Assembly (NCBI GenBank): GCA_016282685.1
Contig: JAEELM010000025.1
Span: forward strand, 1 to 64,000
DNA: 64,000 bases
Reading direction: 5' to 3'
Source: Elusimicrobiaceae bacterium
GTDB taxonomy: Bacteria > Elusimicrobiota > Elusimicrobia > Elusimicrobiales > Elusimicrobiaceae
In this document: positions 55,402 to 64,000 of the stretch, in pieces
Numbering within the stretch: position 1 is the first letter of the stretch
How the letters are laid out: each line of letters opens with the position of its first letter
Program-made: the position numbers and the translations under genes
Notes under the pieces: generated by a model
Database searches by the model: none
What the model was told of the DNA's origin: nothing
What the model saw: only the letters and a program-made list of their open reading frames with translations

Positions 55402-56955
55402 CTACAGTCTATTGGGTGGCATAGCATCTTCTCTTATTAGAATATCCTTCATGTAGACAGGATAGTTTTTCTTTTCGGAAAAAGACAAAAAGCAAGAGGT
55501 ACCTACCACGTATTCTATGATTACTTCCCGCTGCAACAACATTCCCAAATTACGGATTTTGGTTATATGACAATTAGGCAAGTAAACGATAGCTTTATCT
55601 TTGCGTTTTAGCACTTCCTCACGCTCAGCTTCTGAAAGATGCAACAATTCCGTGACTGGTTGTGTCATCCCTAAACGCACCTGTGGATAATAAGCGTACA
55701 TGGGTTCAAAGGATTCTTTAGGGAATCCTTCAAATGCTACTACAAATAATTCCTTGTCCGAATATTTACGTTGGTATTCCAGTGCTGTTGCACGAGCAGA
55801 GAAAGCTTCTCCCTTATACAAAGCCGGCATAAAAATTGAAAAAGTGTAGAATTGAGATATCAATCCTACCAAAAAGAGCACTTCAAGCCATTTGTGACGG
55901 CGGCAAGAAGTGGCTATTACACCGGAAACTGTCAAATATATTCCTATTGAAAATGGAATAAAATAACGACTCATCAATAAAAAAATTTTAGTATAAGCCA
56001 ACAGTATAATCCCAAAGGATAACAGAAAAGGCAAACACAATAAAACATATTCTCTTACCCAAGGGATTTTACGAAAAGAACCTGTTTTTTTAATCACATA
56101 AAACAAACTCGCGAAGAATGGTATAAAAATAACAATGCAATCTCGAAATGAAGAAAAGAAGAAACGAGGAAATTGGGAAAACATACCCCACGTTATCCGG
56201 TTAGTATTTCCCCACCAATTTCCATTGAAACGTTCCAAAAATATATTGTGTAACAGATTGGGAAACAACCATGGTACAAATAAAATAAAAACCAGAAGAG
56301 GCACCCATATAAACCACCGTTTTTCCTGTTTATAAATACAAGCTAAAACAAAAAGAATAATTGAAAAAATCCCAAAAGCAAACGCTCCAAAATAATGTGT
56401 ATAACACAACAAAAGCGCGACAATTCCATATAACCCCCATTGACGGGTTGATATTCCTTTTCGGTGCCATATACGCCGGGCCATTTGAATATAAAGGAAA
56501 GTTAACCCAATAGCCAATAACTCCGTCAACATGTAAGATCGTGCTTGCTGGGAATAAAAAATCAAATATATGCAGGAAGATAACAACAATAGAAATATCC
56601 ATCGGGCGGTTTTCCCCAAAAACTTAGGAAAAAACTTCCAACTCACCCACAAGGAAATCAAGCTAAAAAACACACTGGGCAACCGGGCCACCCATTCAGG
56701 GCCATAGGGAACACAATGGTTATACAACCACATCAAAAAATTATATAACGGGGGATGGCAGTCCACAATCAAATAATGCTTTACAATATAAAACCAAGAA
56801 AGTGCAGGGTTGGCAGCAACGGCCGTAAATATTTCATCATATTCATATCCCACCCCTAAAAGGACAAAACGACAAACAATGCCCAATGCTACGAAAAAGG
56901 CAAAAATCCAAGTAAAAAGATTGATCTCTTTCTTCAGGAAATTTTGAATCGCCAT
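55402..56955 (-). CDS. Integral-membrane glycosyltransferase (GT39/ArnT-like)
   Basis: 517 aa, about 12 hydrophobic segments; YEYDEIFTA acidic loop and DCHPPLYNFLMWL. Confidence 0.8.
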   Translation of the reverse strand: MAIQNFLKKEINLFTWIFAFFVALGIVCRFVLLGVGYEYDEIFTAVAANPALSWFYIVKHYLIVDCHPPLYNFLMWLYNHCVPYGPEWVARLPSVFFSLISLWVSWKFFPKFLGKTARWIFLLLLSSCIYLIFYSQQARSYMLTELLAIGLTFLYIQMARRIWHRKGISTRQWGLYGIVALLLCYTHYFGAFAFGIFSIILFVLACIYKQEKRWFIWVPLLVFILFVPWLFPNLLHNIFLERFNGNWWGNTNRITWGMFSQFPRFFFSSFRDCIVIFIPFFASLFYVIKKTGSFRKIPWVREYVLLCLPFLLSFGIILLAYTKIFLLMSRYFIPFSIGIYLTVSGVIATSCRRHKWLEVLFLVGLISQFYTFSIFMPALYKGEAFSARATALEYQRKYSDKELFVVAFEGFPKESFEPMYAYYPQVRLGMTQPVTELLHLSEAEREEVLKRKDKAIVYLPNCHITKIRNLGMLLQREVIIEYVVGTSCFLSFSEKKNYPVYMKDILIREDAMPPNRL

Positions 56956-57042
56956 AATAGATTATTTTACTATTTTTAAAATTGAATAGAGAAATCTCGT
57001 TTTTCAACCTGAAATTTGCTATAATAAAAGTATCCGATTTAT

Positions 57043-57126
57043 GCCGGGGTGCTGGAATTGGTATACAGGATAGTCTCAAAAACTATTGCCCGCACGGGCT
57101 TAAGGGTTCAAGTCCCTTCCCCGGTA
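57043..57126 (+). tRNA. tRNA-Leu(CAA)
   Basis: Acceptor GCCGGGG/CCCCGGT; anticodon stem-loop ATAGT-CTCAAAA-ACTAT; long variable arm; TTCAAGT T-loop. Confidence 0.93.
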
Positions 57127-57132
57127 AAATAT

Positions 57133-57158
57133 AAAAACCGCCATCAAGGCGGTTTTTA
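57133..57158 (+). terminator. Rho-independent terminator after tRNA-Leu
   Basis: AAAAACCGCC-atcaa-GGCGGTTTTT. Confidence 0.9.
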
Positions 57159-57177
57159 TTTTTAAATCGGGTCCAAT

Positions 57178-58086
57178 TTAAAACTTCAGCATGGCCGTAT
57201 ATTCTTTTAAGCGTTTATCGATATCCCGCTTCGTAAGGCTGGCCAGTCGTTTGACACTAAAAGACTCAATTGTAAATGAAGCCATCACGTTACCAATCAT
57301 CATAGCCCGCTTAATAGCCGTTAGATTATCCCACGATTTTAAGCTAGCTAAATATCCCGTAAACCCCCCGCCGAAAGTATCTCCGGCTCCGGTTGTATCG
57401 TGTACATGTTCTAAGATATACGGTGGGAGCTGGGCAATTCCTTCCTCGCTCACCAGCATAGAGCCGTTGGATCCCAGTTTAATAATAACGTATTTAACAC
57501 CTTTTTTGAGCAACCATTTCCCAGCGGAAATTAAATTGTAAATGCCCGTTAATTGGCGGGCTTCTGTCTCATTAAGGAACAAAACATCTACCTGTTTGAT
57601 AACCCTAAGTAAGGCGGCTTTTTTGGATGAAATCCAAAAATTCATTGTATCACATGCCACAATACGCGGACGTTTTACCTGTTTTAAAACAGATAATTGC
57701 AATTCAGGATCAATGTTGGCTAAAAAGACAGTTTGAATATTTTGCTGTTCTTTAGAAAGCACCGGTTTGAAATCTTTAAATACATTCAAATCGGTAAATT
57801 TTGTGATGGCAGTATTAAAATCCTTATCGTAACTTCCACCCCAATGGAATGTTTTTCCCTCTTTTACCTCTAATCCTTTGAGGTTGATTTTACGTTTAAT
57901 AAAAGGGGCTTTATCTTGGGCCGTAAAATCCGTACCGACCACAGCTACAACGGAGGGGTGTGCAAAATAACTGGCGCATATAGAGGCATAACTGGTCGCA
58001 CCGCCTAACACGCGTTTCGCGCATCCGTTCGCATTTTCAATGGTGTCAAAAGCCACCGAACCCACTACCAAGATATCGTTATTCAC
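57178..58086 (-). CDS. PfkB family carbohydrate kinase
   Basis: VGSVAFDTI; GGATSYASICAS; DTTGAGDTFGGGFTGYLA. Confidence 0.92.
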   Translation of the reverse strand: MNNDILVVGSVAFDTIENANGCAKRVLGGATSYASICASYFAHPSVVAVVGTDFTAQDKAPFIKRKINLKGLEVKEGKTFHWGGSYDKDFNTAITKFTDLNVFKDFKPVLSKEQQNIQTVFLANIDPELQLSVLKQVKRPRIVACDTMNFWISSKKAALLRVIKQVDVLFLNETEARQLTGIYNLISAGKWLLKKGVKYVIIKLGSNGSMLVSEEGIAQLPPYILEHVHDTTGAGDTFGGGFTGYLASLKSWDNLTAIKRAMMIGNVMASFTIESFSVKRLASLTKRDIDKRLKEYTAMLKF

Positions 58087-58089
58087 GGA

Positions 58090-58773
58090 TCAGTCCTCTA
58101 AAAAAGTTTTAATGACCACTTCGCTATTAAATTTGTCTGAAAAACCTTTTTGTGCCGTTAACATTTTAGTATCTAGCAATTGAGGAGCAAAATCGGCTTT
58201 ATCGCTATCAAATTTAGTCAAATTGCCATGCTGTACTTGATAAGAATATTTCGTTTCTGCAGGGGTTAATTTGTATATAGAGTAAAGCGCCATGCGGAAA
58301 CGATCCGCTGCTTTGTTGCGACGCAACTGCGTTTCGAACTCAGAAGCCGTCATTTTCAAAACACCTTTTAAAATTTGCTGATAAGCATTTTTATCAAAAT
58401 TCCCGTTAGGAGCAAACATGGGCGAATTTTTAATATCATAGGCAATTTCATAATCAGCTACACTTATTCCCGCTTTTTGAGCGGCCTGATTTAAAATTTC
58501 AGAGCTAATTAACGCAGATAAAGTTTCTTGGTCCAAATATTTTTGCATAGCTTCATCCACATCAATCCCTCTATTGCGAAGGACTGTTGCCTGTTGTTCC
58601 CGGGCACGATCGAAATCACGACGGGTAATTTTTTGCGAACCCACCATAGCTGCTACTAAGCTATTATTGGAACGAGAATAAGCATCTAGCCCAATGTAAA
58701 CAATACTTCCTATGAAAAAAGCCAATGTAATAACAAGAATGCTTTTTTTGTGTTTGATCAGAAATGAAATCAT
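58090..58773 (-). CDS. SurA/PpiD N-terminal-like membrane-anchored chaperone-type protein, no PPIase domain seen
   Basis: 227 aa; N-terminal TM; VAAMVGSQKITRRDFDRAREQQ...SALISSEILNQAAQKAGISVAD. Confidence 0.78.
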   Translation of the reverse strand: MISFLIKHKKSILVITLAFFIGSIVYIGLDAYSRSNNSLVAAMVGSQKITRRDFDRAREQQATVLRNRGIDVDEAMQKYLDQETLSALISSEILNQAAQKAGISVADYEIAYDIKNSPMFAPNGNFDKNAYQQILKGVLKMTASEFETQLRRNKAADRFRMALYSIYKLTPAETKYSYQVQHGNLTKFDSDKADFAPQLLDTKMLTAQKGFSDKFNSEVVIKTFLED

Positions 58774-58804
58774 ATTGCTGCTTCTCCTTAATTAATTTCT
58801 AAAA

Positions 58805-59170
58805 TTATTGTTCTTCTTTGACTTCTCCGATAGAACATTTCCCTTCAATACGGCCACCTTCTTCCACCGTCATTTTTTTAGCGCGGATATCTCCTAAAAT
58901 TGAAGCCTCTCCTAATATTTCCAAACGAGTAGCGCACACATTTCCTTCAATTGTTCCGCCACAAACCACCAACTCTGCCGTTACATCTCCTACAATTTTA
59001 CCTTCCGTACCAACAATAACGTGACGAGCATTATCTACAGAACCTTCCAATGTTCCGTCTACACGTAACGAACCTTGTACACTTAATGTCCCTTGAAAAT
59101 AACACTCTGCACTAACAACGGAAAAATGTTCCCCTGAAGAAAAATCTGAATCTTTTTTTAAAAAACCCAT
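58805..59170 (-). CDS. Bactofilin family cytoskeletal protein
   Basis: GTLSVQGSLRVDGTLEGSV...HVIVGTEGKIVGDVTAELVVCGGTIEGNV repeats. Confidence 0.92.
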   Translation of the reverse strand: MGFLKKDSDFSSGEHFSVVSAECYFQGTLSVQGSLRVDGTLEGSVDNARHVIVGTEGKIVGDVTAELVVCGGTIEGNVCATRLEILGEASILGDIRAKKMTVEEGGRIEGKCSIGEVKEEQ

Positions 59171-59181
59171 ATTGCCTCCGT

Positions 59182-60102
59182 TTACTTAAAATAGTTTCGC
59201 GGATTTACGGCTTCTCCGTCTTTCCACACTTCATAATGCAAATGTGTACCGGTAGAATGCCCACTAGAACCCATTGTAGCAATTTTATCGCCACGTTTAA
59301 CAACATCACCCGCTTTTACTTGTATTCCAGTAGTATGTGCGTATAACGTGGAATATCCAAACCCATGATCCACCAAAATAGATTGTCCAAAACTGGGCAC
59401 CCATCCTGCATGGCGTACAACCCCATCAGCTGTTACAAAAATCGGACTATCCGGCTTACCTGCAAAATCTACGCCGTTATGCCGTTTGGAGGAACGGTTC
59501 CCAAAAGGATCCAACCGATATCCGAAGCCCGAACTAATCGGTGCACTGGAAGGCCGAATAGAGGGAGTGGAGTTCAAATTTTCACGTTGGTTGGCATAGT
59601 ACCAAGCAATCTCTTGAAAACTGGCTAAACGGGTTTTTGAACTATCTTCAATAACATCAACATAGTGGGAAAACTCGTCTGTATCCAAATCTTTTAGATC
59701 TCCGTCAAGCATGGCTTGGAATCGTTCATTTTCCTGATTATGAGTTTCTTCCCACCCGTGTGGCAAATTAACACTTTTTCCGCCTGGCATTCCCAACATC
59801 TGGCGCATCTGCGTATCGGTAGTATGGGTCAAGTCTAAGAATTTACGTCCTCTCTCTAATTCATCCGCAATTAACTTCATTTTCATTCGCATTAACTGAT
59901 TATCCGCTTTCACGAGATGATAATCATATCCACGAATAAAAAAGAAAATCCCCCCCAGTGTCAACAGACCCCATACCAACCCTATCGTCAGAAGAGTAAG
60001 AACGCGAACTTTGAACTTTACGGAGTTACCGTGGCGGGGCATAATAAATAAATCTACTTGCTCGCCTAATATACGGACCAAACCATTGACTAATTTACCC
60101 AT
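59182..60102 (-). CDS. M23 family metallopeptidase
   Basis: SGFGYRLDPFGNRSSKRHNGVDFAG; SGHSTGTHLHYEVW; likely start 60102. Confidence 0.9.
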   Translation of the reverse strand: MGKLVNGLVRILGEQVDLFIMPRHGNSVKFKVRVLTLLTIGLVWGLLTLGGIFFFIRGYDYHLVKADNQLMRMKMKLIADELERGRKFLDLTHTTDTQMRQMLGMPGGKSVNLPHGWEETHNQENERFQAMLDGDLKDLDTDEFSHYVDVIEDSSKTRLASFQEIAWYYANQRENLNSTPSIRPSSAPISSGFGYRLDPFGNRSSKRHNGVDFAGKPDSPIFVTADGVVRHAGWVPSFGQSILVDHGFGYSTLYAHTTGIQVKAGDVVKRGDKIATMGSSGHSTGTHLHYEVWKDGEAVNPRNYFK

Positions 60103-60163
60103 CTTTTGTATTTTATCATATACGGAGCAATCCGAGCAATTTTGTTGCAATTAAGGAGATAAA

Positions 60164-60643
60164 ATGAAAAAGTTATTTTTAACCGCATTATTAGCTGCTT
60201 TCACGGTAGCTTGTTCTGCACGCCTGCCGGAAGTGCCTACTTTAAAGAACACCTCTATTCCACAGGTCAATGAGAACGGATTATGGGTAGCGGAAGACTA
60301 TGCAAACAAGCCTGTGCTTGTTGTATTTATGGGTTCTTGGTGCCCCTGGTGCAAACGAACCATGCCGGCACTTAACGCTATCCAGGAAAAATATGGGGAT
60401 AAACTGGAGATTGTGGGTGCTTTTATGGATACTACCCCAGGCCCGGTAAAAGATGTATTAGCCGAATATGATTTGCATGTTAAGGCCTTATTTAATGCCG
60501 GAGAAGCTGGGGAAGGAATGGGCGTATCCGGAATTCCTTACACGGTACTTTTTGATAAGAAACACCGGGCCGTCAAAGTATGGGAAGGCTATAACCCCGA
60601 CTTTGAAACAGAGTTCGACAAGCAAGTTAAGCGCGTTTTATAA
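60164..60643 (+). CDS. TlpA-like thioredoxin-fold lipoprotein
   Basis: MKKLFLTALLAAFTVAC lipobox-like; FMGSWCPWCKRTMPAL. Confidence 0.88.
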   Translation: MKKLFLTALLAAFTVACSARLPEVPTLKNTSIPQVNENGLWVAEDYANKPVLVVFMGSWCPWCKRTMPALNAIQEKYGDKLEIVGAFMDTTPGPVKDVLAEYDLHVKALFNAGEAGEGMGVSGIPYTVLFDKKHRAVKVWEGYNPDFETEFDKQVKRVL

Positions 60644-60645
60644 TA

Positions 60646-60677
60646 AACATACTCCCCGCCAAAAGCGGGGAATTTAT
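60646..60677 (+). terminator. Hairpin, possible terminator
   Basis: CTCCCCGCcaaaaGCGGGGAATTTATTT. Confidence 0.65.
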
Positions 60678-60690
60678 TTAAGGAGAAATT

Positions 60691-63438
60691 ATGGAAGAAT
60701 TTATAATGCCTTTTTTTTCTTTTGTCTGTTTCGTATGGCTGATTTTTTTGCAAATCAAAGTGGAAAAATTGTCTGATAATATACAAAATCTTTCCGTAGT
60801 AAAAAAAGAAGATTTAGATACGGAAATGAATTCCTCCTCTGAAACAAAAGAAATTTCTTCACAAAACGAAAAAGGCGACTCCTTAAGCGATTCTAATAAT
60901 GAACCTCTTTTGCAACCGGTCGAATTTTCAACAGAAGATTCTCAAGATGCTTCCCCTAGCAGTCAAGAAGTATTCTCTGAATCCATCCCCAAAAAACCGG
61001 CTTTTCATATTTCCTTTGTACAATTATTCTCCTGGTTGGGTGGGTTTATTTTATTATTAGGCATTATTTTTGCTATTAAATATTCGTTAGAAAAGGAACT
61101 TATTTCCCCCACTTTACGTATCGTGTTAGGCACACTGACAGGGATTGGAATGTGGATTGCAGGAGCCCTTTTACGTAAACCGAGAGTAAAAACCACTTCG
61201 GACACGTTATGCGCTTGCGGGTTATGTATTTGCTATGCGGTATGGTTTGCCGCCTATTATTTTTATCATATGATTCCTCCTGCCATAACACTGGCATTAC
61301 TGGCATTTATCTCCTTTGCTTGTTTTGCTACGGCTGTATGGAAAAATGCACAATACATTGGAATATTGGCGCAATTAGTTGGGTTTGTAACTCCTTTTTT
61401 GTTCCACTCTGAAACCCCGCATATTTGGTTCTTATTAATTTACACAGGCCTGATCAACTTAGCAGCCGTTTCAGCAGCGGTGAAACGGAATTGGACGCAT
61501 CAATTGTTTACAGGCATGGCCTTTACCTTCTTGTGTTTTATCGCCATTATTCAGCCCGGGAATTTACTCCAATTAACCGTTTTCCCCATGCTGTTTATAT
61601 TATTGTATGCAGCCGTAGCTACTTGGCGTCAACATACCGGTCTGCTACGCGCATCTTTTGCCTTCGCTACCATTACCTTGCTTGTATTAACGAGTTGTGC
61701 TTCTTCCCTTCTCCCGGCAGAGGGCTTGCCTTACGTAATAACCTTTGCCCTGATTTTTAGTATTGGATTCGGCCTTCTTTCTTTGTGGAAAAAACAGGAA
61801 GATCTGTGCTTTTGTGCTCTTGCTTTTACATTTGTAGCATTTATATCAGTAGCAACCTCCAAATCATTCATAGCGTTGTTTATTTTAGTGGGGTTGCTCT
61901 CCTTCTTTTTTGGAATCCTTTCTGCCAAATGGGAAAAACGCTCTCTTCAGGTCGGTAGCATGGCGTTGGCTGCACTGGGATTTATTACTCTGTTCTTTGA
62001 TTTAACCAACGGACTGGAGCAAAGTTATTTACCCTACTTAACCGGATTTACGGTGTTTTTCACACTACTGTTTGGAATTGTTTCATATAGACAGAAAAAC
62101 ACCACGCTGTTTTTAAGTACCATGGGTATAACGTTATTATTTTTCCTGTTTTTAGTTCCTTTCCGCAATGAAATTTATTTAACATTACTAACAACTTTTT
62201 TTACTCTGTTTTTTGGTAGTTTAAGTAGCAAAATGCAAGACACGCAACTTCAGTTGTTTTCCATTTTGTTAACGGCTCTTTGTACGCTGTTTGTTTGTGC
62301 ATTAGGAAAATTAAACTTGCACTTCATTCTTGGATTTGCATTAGCCACAACTATTTTTTATGGCTATTTTGCTGTACGACAAAAAAACGGCGATATCTTC
62401 TCTGCAGCGGCTGCCTCTTTGGCAATTCCATTTGCTATTTTGACTATTTATACTTTAATTCATAATCGGGGAGCTGAATTAATAGGATGGCTAATCGCAT
62501 GGAATGTATTGGTAACATTAACACCCTTCCTATTCAAATCCCATTTTGAAAATGCGAAACTCCCTTGGATTACCGTAGCCAGTTGTAACCTGCTCGCAGG
62601 AGCGCTATTGTTACTGATATGCCAAATAGAAAAGAGTGCCCTGCTAGGGGCCGGCGCCGTGTCTTTTATCCTGGCGTTTTTCTATGCCTTGATTTTCCTT
62701 CAAGCAACCTATTGGCAAAAACTGGATGAAGGAAATCAAAAATTCCGTTTAAATTGCTTAATTTGGGCGCCTGTTGTTTTCTTAACGCTTGGGATTGCGC
62801 TGCAGTTTACCAATCACTGGGAAACCATCGCTTTTGCGGCGGAAGCTTTCCTCTTGGTTTGGCTATGGCATTCTTTGCGGCTTAACGTATCGCAAAATAT
62901 TGGACTGGGCATTTTCCTACTTGTAATGATCCGATTGGTGCTCAATCCATTTGTACTAGAGTATTTTGAAGACGCTGCTCCCTTCTTCAACGGTTATTTG
63001 TACACTTACGGTTTCTGTGCAACAATGCTGTTTGCCGCGGCTTATTTTTGGAGAGAAAACGGGAACAAATCTCCCATTTACTTGCTACGTATCGGAGGCG
63101 GTATACTTCTCTTCGTTTTGCTAAATATTGAAATTGCCAATTCTTTCTCCGAAGATGGAACCTTGTCTTTTAATTTCTGTGGAGGCGTGTCCGAAGCCGC
63201 CGCTTACACAATTGCCTGGGCCTTGAGCGGAGCGCTCTGTATGTTCTTGGCTCCTCGAAAGATGTCTTGGCTGGTAAAAGTGGGAATAGGCCTGGTAGGG
63301 CTGGCCGTTCTTAAATTGTTCCTGTCGGACATATGGGCACTCTCTGCCGGTTTGCGCATCACGGTCTTAATTGGGGTAGCCCTCATTATGTTGGGTATAT
63401 CGTTTATCTATCAAGAATTTAAGAAAACAACTCTTTAA
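60691..63438 (+). CDS. DUF2339-type polytopic membrane protein
   Basis: 915 aa, about 25 TM-like segments; LFSWLGGFILLLGIIFAIKYSLEKELISPTLRI. Confidence 0.87.
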   Translation: MEEFIMPFFSFVCFVWLIFLQIKVEKLSDNIQNLSVVKKEDLDTEMNSSSETKEISSQNEKGDSLSDSNNEPLLQPVEFSTEDSQDASPSSQEVFSESIPKKPAFHISFVQLFSWLGGFILLLGIIFAIKYSLEKELISPTLRIVLGTLTGIGMWIAGALLRKPRVKTTSDTLCACGLCICYAVWFAAYYFYHMIPPAITLALLAFISFACFATAVWKNAQYIGILAQLVGFVTPFLFHSETPHIWFLLIYTGLINLAAVSAAVKRNWTHQLFTGMAFTFLCFIAIIQPGNLLQLTVFPMLFILLYAAVATWRQHTGLLRASFAFATITLLVLTSCASSLLPAEGLPYVITFALIFSIGFGLLSLWKKQEDLCFCALAFTFVAFISVATSKSFIALFILVGLLSFFFGILSAKWEKRSLQVGSMALAALGFITLFFDLTNGLEQSYLPYLTGFTVFFTLLFGIVSYRQKNTTLFLSTMGITLLFFLFLVPFRNEIYLTLLTTFFTLFFGSLSSKMQDTQLQLFSILLTALCTLFVCALGKLNLHFILGFALATTIFYGYFAVRQKNGDIFSAAAASLAIPFAILTIYTLIHNRGAELIGWLIAWNVLVTLTPFLFKSHFENAKLPWITVASCNLLAGALLLLICQIEKSALLGAGAVSFILAFFYALIFLQATYWQKLDEGNQKFRLNCLIWAPVVFLTLGIALQFTNHWETIAFAAEAFLLVWLWHSLRLNVSQNIGLGIFLLVMIRLVLNPFVLEYFEDAAPFFNGYLYTYGFCATMLFAAAYFWRENGNKSPIYLLRIGGGILLFVLLNIEIANSFSEDGTLSFNFCGGVSEAAAYTIAWALSGALCMFLAPRKMSWLVKVGIGLVGLAVLKLFLSDIWALSAGLRITVLIGVALIMLGISFIYQEFKKTTL

Positions 63439-63454
63439 CCGAAGTTACCCACTA

Positions 63455-63484
63455 AAATACCCCGCCTATAGGTGGGGTATTTTA
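63455..63484 (+). terminator. Bidirectional-type terminator between convergent genes
   Basis: AAAATACCCCGCCtataGGTGGGGTATTTTA. Confidence 0.85.
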
Positions 63485-63499
63485 TTCTTAACGGAAACT

Positions 63500-64000
63500 T
63501 TAATGAATCTTCTGTACTATTACCGGATCTTCCATGCACAAATAAACGTACGCTTTCGGGAATGTTTTACGTAATAAAGGAATCAAGAAGCGGTACACTT
63601 CCAATCGTTGGATATCACTGTACCGCATTTTTCCATCGAAATCGAGCAAAAATTCCCCATTCAAAAGGGTGTTGTCAGGAAAACGGGTTTCCATCATTTT
63701 CTTTAATTCCCGGCTAAAACGCAAAGTACCCACACTGATCCAAGCAATTTTGTCCTGAGGCAACACATCTGCCATATGCTCCACCGTTCTAGCATAATCC
63801 TCCTGATAGCCTTCGTAAATAATCACAGGATCAAAATGGAAACCCAAACGATAACCCGCCTTGGCTACCTCACAAGCACTATGCAGGCGCGCTGCCAACG
63901 GAGGAGTAAAATGTTCCGCATTTTTCGTTATATATTCCGAATTAACTGACCAGGAAATTACGATATTTTTTTGTCCTCCTATTTTTAGTAATTCTTCCAC
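63500..64000 (-). CDS. Spore photoproduct lyase-like radical SAM protein, partial (N-terminus beyond right edge)
   Basis: ISWSVNS...GYRLGFHFDPVIIYEGYQEDY...IAWISVGTLRF...DGKMRYSDIQRLEVYR...YLCMEDP. Confidence 0.85.
   Translation of the reverse strand: MEELLKIGGQKNIVISWSVNSEYITKNAEHFTPPLAARLHSACEVAKAGYRLGFHFDPVIIYEGYQEDYARTVEHMADVLPQDKIAWISVGTLRFSRELKKMMETRFPDNTLLNGEFLLDFDGKMRYSDIQRLEVYRFLIPLLRKTFPKAYVYLCMEDPVIVQKIH

Noticed and set aside
1-64000. Prophage, integrative element or defence island
   Set aside because: No integrase, phage structural genes, transposase, restriction-modification or toxin-antitoxin genes recognised; both tRNAs are followed by ordinary terminators without att-like duplications that I could see.

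Overview
The window is bacterial chromosomal DNA, densely packed with genes. The gene content resembles an anaerobic, Elusimicrobium-like bacterium, but that placement is an impression and not a demonstrated assignment. I recognise about 50 credible CDSs, tRNA-Ser(GGA), tRNA-Leu(CAA) and a dozen intrinsic terminators. I see no CRISPR array, rRNA or transposon. Main landmarks: (i) a 957-codon secreted-protein ORF running off the left edge (1-2871, minus), absent from the supplied ORF track; (ii) a ~2750-aa PfaA-like synthase (KS-AT-KS-like-ACP-ACP-KR-DH) with an adjacent Sfp-type phosphopantetheinyl transferase, where both ACP repeats carry Thr at the usual pantetheinylated Ser; (iii) a tight five-gene operon (BCCP-like, AccC, cytidylyltransferase, serine-palmitoyltransferase-like enzyme, GNAT) whose BCCP-like protein lacks the biotinyl-Lys; (iv) a class III ribonucleotide reductase split into a catalytic polypeptide and a separate 68-aa glycyl-radical polypeptide, separated by 258 nt of hairpin-rich sequence; (v) a secreted PepT-like protein that has lost nearly all metal ligands. 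Other genes: def, queC, rlmN, eno, lgt, valS, rdgB, pilD and pilins, amidase, bactofilin/M23, ZIP transporter, aquaporin, PIF1-like helicase, glycosyltransferases, and a partial spore-photoproduct-lyase-like gene at the right edge.
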